Source: Amoebophrya sp. A120
Lineage: Eukaryota > Sar > Dinophyceae > Syndiniales > Amoebophryaceae
NCBI GenBank assembly: GCA_905178155.1
Contig: CAJINV010000003.1
Coordinates: forward strand, 7,797,882 to 7,861,881
Length of the DNA stretch: 64,000 nt
Direction of reading: 5' to 3'
Shown piece by piece: positions 58,447-64,000 of this stretch. Positions within the stretch are counted from its first letter, which is position 1. Each line of letters opens with the position of its first letter. Made by a program: the position numbers and the translations under genes. Under the pieces are notes generated by a model, which was given only the letters and a program-made list of their open reading frames with translations, was not told the DNA's origin and made no database searches.

Positions 58447-61400
58447 CAAAGGGAAAAAGCAAAGCGCTACATTTCATGGTGTTAATAGAACTCAAATTGC
58501 AATAAACTTGTCACATTCCCGCTGTACCCAAACATATTTTTTGGGGCCCAAATTCCTGGAATCAAGTTGACGCTTGGAGTTGTTGGAATCGATTTTTACT
58601 AAAGCTGTCGCCTGTGCGAAGCTGTCACCTGTGCGGCCCCGGCGCAGAGGCGAAAGGCTAAGCGCTGATACACATTTTCACTCGAAGGTGTGGAAGCACC
58701 AGGATTCCCAGGCCTTTGTGTCCCAGCATCCCCTCCCAGAGGCTCCCGGGCCCCCCAGGCCGGAGAGAAAGTCCCGGGCCTCCCGGACGCAAAGTGCAAA
58801 GTTTCGGACCTCCCACAGGCGGAGGATCTCGGACTTCTCGGCCCGATGCGTCCCCATACTTTTTGAAGACTGAACGAAACCCGAGTGCGAGATATGGGCC
58901 CCATGATCATCATCATTTTCAGCATCGTCATGCATTTTTTATCATAAAAAAGTGGTCACAAGCACCCAGCGGCGCCACAGGCTAGAGATCCCCGGTGGGG
59001 GGCAGGCGAGGAAGCACTTTTAGCAAGCTCGTACGCAGTCGAACGCTACCTCGATCAGTCGCAAATACGACGCCAGCCACTCGGGAACTGCCAACGATTG
59101 GTCAGTAGAGGCATGCCAGCAAGCAGAGCGCGACGCCCCATACAGAACGATTCAGAACTTTAATGACCCATTTCACGCCCTCAGTTTTTGCTTCGCAGCG
59201 TATACATTGTTGTACTACCCACGGCAGTAATATTTATAGCGTCGCAAGTAGTTCCTGCTTGCAGGGCACTGCGGGTCTCGCACCGTGTCTTTCGTCCTTT
59301 CGCCAACTCGATGGGCAGTGGACGAGGTTCGGGCACAGGGGGCGAGAATTGACCAGAAAACCCCGAGCCTAGCAGTCTGCGCGGGTGAGAGCTTTCAGAC
59401 AACTGCGCGGACCCGCCCGAAAGCGCTGCCGCGATGTTGCATTTCATTTCCTTGTTCTTGATGTATTAATGGCAATCACGTAAGAAGGAAGGAATTCGGG
59501 CCTCCCGGAGGTGAAATTTCGGACGCAAAAGTCCAAAGGCGGAGGCTTCTTCCGAGGTCTCTGGAAGAAAGCTCCGAGCGGACGCGAAAGCGCCGAGACT
59601 ATCGGACGCAAAATTCATGAGGTACTCCCTGTCCACCAGAAGAAAAGCTCATTCCGGCGGGAACGTGAGACAGCGGAGGCGCCGTACACCAAAGAACGGG
59701 GGCAGAATGAACTACAGGGTGGGAAAATCACATTCACAAAGAAGCAAAGCAACAAAATGACATAAGAGTCGTGAAGCTGCAGTGGCTTCCTTGATGGATT
59801 CTTCAATAAGAATAAGTCTTAATTCCAGTTCATAACGTGACTCCATGCAACCGCACGCATCAACAAACTTGATTTCATCTTCATGTATTACTTAACTTGA
59901 TTGTTCAACATTCATAACTTGCCTCCATGTACAACATTGACGCCATGCATTCAACCTGATTCCCTGTTATAAGTACCCATTTTTTTGTTAACTCAGTTTT
60001 TTACGTTTGAACTCTACATGGTGCGCCAGCTTTTTTCCGTCGGATATCGTCCTCCTGAATGGTGCGCGGGTTGTCGGGCAGATAAACGTCGCAATCCGGG
60101 TATCCTATGTAAAAGAGTCTCCACACCATAATCAAGATGGGAAATCCGCTAGACAAATCCACAAGTTTTGGGACTGGCTCATGCTAATTTTGGGGACGCA
60201 GCATTGCCCTTCCTAGGTCGCCATGACGCATCACAAATCCACTTTCTCATCCTGATTCGCGCATGACATCAAGGTATCAAACACAATCAGAAAATGCCCG
60301 TCACGCGGAGCCGCGTCATCATCATGTAGTGGACACCCGTACCCAGCGCCACAGGCGAAGGATCCCCTCCCCGGGGGGTGGGCGAAGAAGCACTTTCGGC
60401 GACCTCATCATACAAAAGCCAGATGCTCAGTTCTGGGCATGCAGATTTGCATGACAGCTATGGGGTGTTTATGTACTGGAAAAGACCAAATTAAAGCACA
60501 GAGAAGTTTAATTTTCACAAAAGGAAACGGGAGGAGAACCAACTACGACAGGAAGAGAAAAGCATATGCTATGTGGCCACGGTTAGTACTGTCATGTATT
60601 TATCTATTGCGATGCACGTGCTTGTAGGGGCTGGGGACATTTTTGCTCAGGATACCGGATTCCGGGGCTGCACGGCTGCCTTGATGTCGGGCTCATTAAT
60701 CACACTTCCTTCACCATATCACTTGTGATATCCCTCTCTGACCCATATTTATACTCAAGTCGCGATCGCGGGATGAGTCAATGCTTCGAAGTGGAGGTGA
60801 CTAGCTTCGACTTCCTTGCGCAGAAAAATGGCTCTGTGTTATAAGTAGCACTACGCGGCAAGAACGGCAAGAATAACTACACGACCGTCAAGATGACAGG
60901 GTACTTATTTGTGTATTCTGCAATATGTTGATGTCAAGAACATGATGGGCTTCTTCGATGCAAAAGCAACATGTTTTCTTGTTCCTAGAGTCGAGGATGA
61001 CAAGTCAGGGGGAGTAGAGGGACCCGTTACACACGGTATGTAAATCAGCGCATCGTCGTCCGAGTTCTACTATCAAATGCGAATGTGTCTGTCGGGAAAA
61101 GAGGTTGTGTAAAGATGAACGTTTGCGATGCTACTAGATGGCGTAGGCAAAGGATCTTGAGGACACGACCCAAGCTCGTGCTGCCAAATTTGGGCTCGAT
61201 TGGACGGCGCAAACTTGATATAGATGTACCTGTGCAGAGCACGCGGACACATTTGCATTGCATACAGCTACTTCGAGATCGCCTGTGTCCGTGGGAACCG
61301 GACCGGGAGGCAAAGTCGTGGAACGTGCTTTGTCGCTGGTGTGGGTGCTGCTCCCGTGTTCATCGTGGTCCTGCGAGACTGAGCTGGCACCTCCTGGTAT

Positions 61401-61604
61401 CAACAGGAAACGTCTCCCCTCCCCGTACGTCGGCGGGCGGAGATCCGTGGGGCGGAATTGTGTACACAAATCTGTCTTGCGCCAAGAGATGGATCGTCGG
61501 CCTCACCAAGTTTTGCTTAGCTGTTTACTTAGCAGTCTAGCTGTTCGCCGAGCGAAAGCACGCAAGACGTGAGGCTTAGTGTAGCAGGCTAAAACTTAGT
61601 GCTA
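58447..61604. other. gene-poor region with scattered repeats
   Basis: No gene supported. Two related stretches occur at about 58960-59030 and 60335-60410 (cagcg.cgccacaggc, ggatcccc, cgaggaagcactttt-type words). GC-rich words around 'ggacctcccgga' recur at 58740-58830 and 59495-59600. A lone introner-like end is at 60027-60048. Confidence 0.5.
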
Positions 61605-62345
61605 GAATCAGAGCCGCCGCAGCGGGGCGGGGGCAGTGCGGTTTCTTTGTGAAGGCACTCCACTTAGTTGGCACTTTGTGGCTGGCGGGCTCCACAGGAA
61701 CTCTTTTTGCTGTGCGCCATGCCCTCGCGCCTCCCGCATTTTCTGGCGGTGACACGTATAAAAAGTCCGGCTGGCACCCCATCTCTCCCACTTCACAAAA
61801 CAAAACCTAAGTATCCCGCATGCCACGGGCGCGCCTGGCCCCCCGCCAGGGCCGGCCCATTGGAGGCCGGGAATCGGGCCCATAGCATGCGGGTACGCTT
61901 TCAACTTTTGGTAGTTTTTTTGTTTGTTTTTCTTCATTCGATTGAAAATACGCATTTTCTGCTCTGCCCGCCGCCTTGGAGATTGCCCATTTACGGCGCG
62001 GCATTTGCGGCCTCCAAAAGTGTGAAAAGTCGCCCCCATGCCATTCGCATTCGCGGTTTTTGTTGTGTTCGCAGTGTTCTGGCGCCCCACTCTGGGCGAT
62101 CCTTATCGGCGGAACCCAAGGCGGCGGGCGCCTTACAAGCACGCAGCTTTTCCCGCTTCCACTACGTCGCCTTTTCCGATGGCCAGCCATAGAATTCACG
62201 CCGGCTCGTTTGATAGCAAAGCCCCGGCCAGGTTGAAGCTGCACTCCCGGCCGCTTCGAAAGAACTGCCGATCGTTTTTTAAGGTAAGGGTCAGTATCGA
62301 AAAAGACGCCAAGATAGAACGTTCGGGTCCTCACTACATGCTACA
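61605..62345 (+). repeat. Dispersed GC-rich repeat, copy 4 (most diverged)
   Basis: It retains the order gccgccgcagcggggcgggg, ggcggcgggcgcc near 62122, aactgccgatcgtt near 62265 and cctcactacat at the right end, in the same orientation as the other copies. The interior is clearly diverged. Confidence 0.65.
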
Positions 62346-63689
62346 GGTTGCCTGGAGCTTCATTCTATTCTTGTCCTTAGATGTCATGCTTCCATTGCAT
62401 GTAAGACATAAGCATTCGCGGCCACAAATCAGCGCCTGAAATTCAGCTTCCGACTACGGAGAGGGGAAATTATTGCTCATGATGCCTGAACCCAGTTGCA
62501 ACTCCAGCAGTATGCTCTGCAAATATGTGTGGGACTAGAACATCGCCAGACTTCTCATGTCGCTGCCGTTTGCTGTGAATCCATCTTGCGGACTGAATAG
62601 TGCGGCTTCTTTGTATATGCAAATAACAGAAAAACGCGACCTCCTAGTATGGGGGCTGGGACCAGCGTTCACTTACCTGCCTGTGTACTGCAGTCATTGT
62701 GTCACTCGTGAAGCAGCGCTATAGCTCTGTCTCCAGGGCCAGCCTACTCCTAGTACATGTTTGCAGTTGATAAACAGGGTCGGCAGCGGTACGGAGGCTG
62801 GTTGTCCGTCCGGCGAAGCAGCAACCTTGTGCTGAGCAGACGCACTGCCCGCCTGATCTGACTTGGTGCTCGTCTCTGCCATAGTGTTGCCTGGCTACTT
62901 GTTACTTGTCGACTCTCATCCTGCTTCCAGAATTTCAAGAACGGAGAGCAGACACAGGAGAAAATATGATGCCTAACCTTAGCAAAGAACGAAGCCGATG
63001 CCTAACTTTAACACGACGCCGATGCCTAACCTTAGCAAAGAACGAAATCAAGGGAAAGCACAAACCCTACGAACCGACCGTACGCGAGTAGCAAACCATT
63101 TATGGCGAGAGTTGTTTCTTCATACCTGCAGCTATGCCACATCAGTCGTCACACGAGACGTTTCTGCAAGTGCGTACCATTGATTTTTGCTGAATAGTAG
63201 CACAGGAATCACTTCTGTAGTATGCAATAACATAAGCGCTATTGGTACTTCCTGTCCCAGCATAGGGAGAGGACGAGAAAAAACATTTCGTCATCTCGAC
63301 TGCCGCCTCATGCTCCCGCGCGGAGAAAAAACAAAAACCGACACCCTGTAGTAGTGCCGACTCAAAAAAAAAACCAGGAGCCGAGGCAGGTGCTCAGAAT
63401 CTAATGCTCATGGTCACTCCAATTCTAATTCTTGGGCTGCTCATGCATTTTGAGAAGCACCAACGAATACCAAAACAAAGAACCGAGTAGTCGCTTGTTC
63501 TCAAAGAATGATCGCGATTTCCATTTCTACAACCGAGAACGGCGTATATAAAGCGGTGGACCGATCGCGGACTCGCGACTGACGAAACCGCGCAAGATGG
63601 ATTTCGCAGTACAAAAAAATCCGAGAAAAGAGGTGTGAGCTCGAGCGACCAGTCCTGAAAATGCGTGCTGTGCGTCCTGTGAGAATTAC
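62346..63689. other. gene-poor region; possible short 5' exon at 62882
   Basis: A minus-strand ATG at 62882 opens a frame of about 37 codons (MAETSTKSDQAGSASAQHK...) that stops being gene-like where TATCAACTGCAAACATG begins at about 62773, reminiscent of an introner start. No partner end was found, so I do not call a gene. A 28-bp word containing gatgcctaaccttagcaaag occurs twice at 62970-63046, with a third partial copy between. Confidence 0.35.
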
Positions 63690-63821
63690 AGGGTGCCCCC
63701 TCGTCTAGGAGGTCCACGGCCATTTTGCCGTGGGCCAATATTTTCAAAGCTTCCCGATCATGGTATGCACCGCAGTTTGCATGAAGTTCGAAGGCATTCT
63801 CTTTCTTGTGCTCGTTCAGTA
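63690..63821 (-). CDS. Possible internal exon of a gene running off the right edge
   Basis: A 132-nt minus-strand stretch lies between a TTTTAG acceptor (63822-63827) and a GTAATT donor (63689 downward). It encodes LNEHKKENAFELHANC... to ...KMAVDLLDEGAP without a stop. Helical, acidic and basic residues alternate as in a folded protein. No family recognised. The rest of the gene would lie beyond 64 kb and below 63.7 kb. Confidence 0.35.
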
Positions 63822-64000
63822 CTAAAAGTAGTTGTCATCATTTCATCGCCCTGCGGATTCTCGGACCGGGCACCAAGAAGGTCGCCCATCAGGGAGGCGA
63901 CCTGGATCTTGTATAGTTAAAGTTAAACTTATGTATGCACTCGGTCAAATGAACACGGTAGACCGACAAGGACATTGTGTGAGGGAGGACCGGAAGACGG

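Overview
The window looks like nuclear DNA of a dinoflagellate-lineage alveolate. The closest match I can infer is a syndinian such as Amoebophrya. Three things point there. Every convincing gene lies on the minus strand. The proteins are rich in Ser/Ala/Glu low-complexity sequence. Many introns are short mobile 'introner' elements with terminal inverted repeats (TATC...GATA), about 5-bp target-site duplications and non-GT-AG boundaries. No prokaryotic operons, rRNA, tRNA or CRISPR were seen. The organism assignment is inference; the introner structure is read directly from the sequence.

Layout. 0.7-4.9 kb: a low-complexity membrane-anchored protein with one introner. 5.8-6.3 kb: a glyoxalase/VOC protein. 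7.4-9.2 kb: a medium-chain dehydrogenase/reductase (prostaglandin-reductase type). 9.9-10.6 kb: an ankyrin-repeat protein. 11.1-11.9 kb: a PDZ-like protein with cysteine pairs. 13.1-17.6 kb: the ciliary-tip protein CEP104, in eight exons. 18.4-20.1 kb: a multi-span membrane protein. 20.6-23.3 kb: an unknown protein with an introner. 24.2-28.2 kb: a 1328-residue protein full of R-P-x-[S/T]-A motifs. 28.3-29.9 kb: a small charged protein with an introner. 30.8-38.0 kb: about 14 RCC1 repeats fused to an IQGAP-like RasGAP/RGCT region. 38.8-42.2 kb: an archaemetzincin-family protein whose zinc site is destroyed. 48.6-58.4 kb: a peroxiredoxin-6-like gene whose fold appears to be interrupted by several hundred extra residues and repeat-bearing introns.

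The region from 42.2 kb to the end is gene-poor and repeat-rich. It holds a 2.65-kb hAT-like element (8-bp duplication) carrying an array of about 25 palindromic units, four copies of a ~0.7-kb GC-rich dispersed repeat in one orientation, and 9-, 19- and 29-bp tandem arrays. Two repeat copies and both minisatellites lie inside peroxiredoxin introns.

In at least six genes, removing one introner plus one copy of its target duplication restores the reading frame across the junction. This is strong internal evidence both for the exon joins and for intron gain by transposition. Exon borders given for introner introns are uncertain by up to 5 nt, because the duplicated bases can belong to either side.
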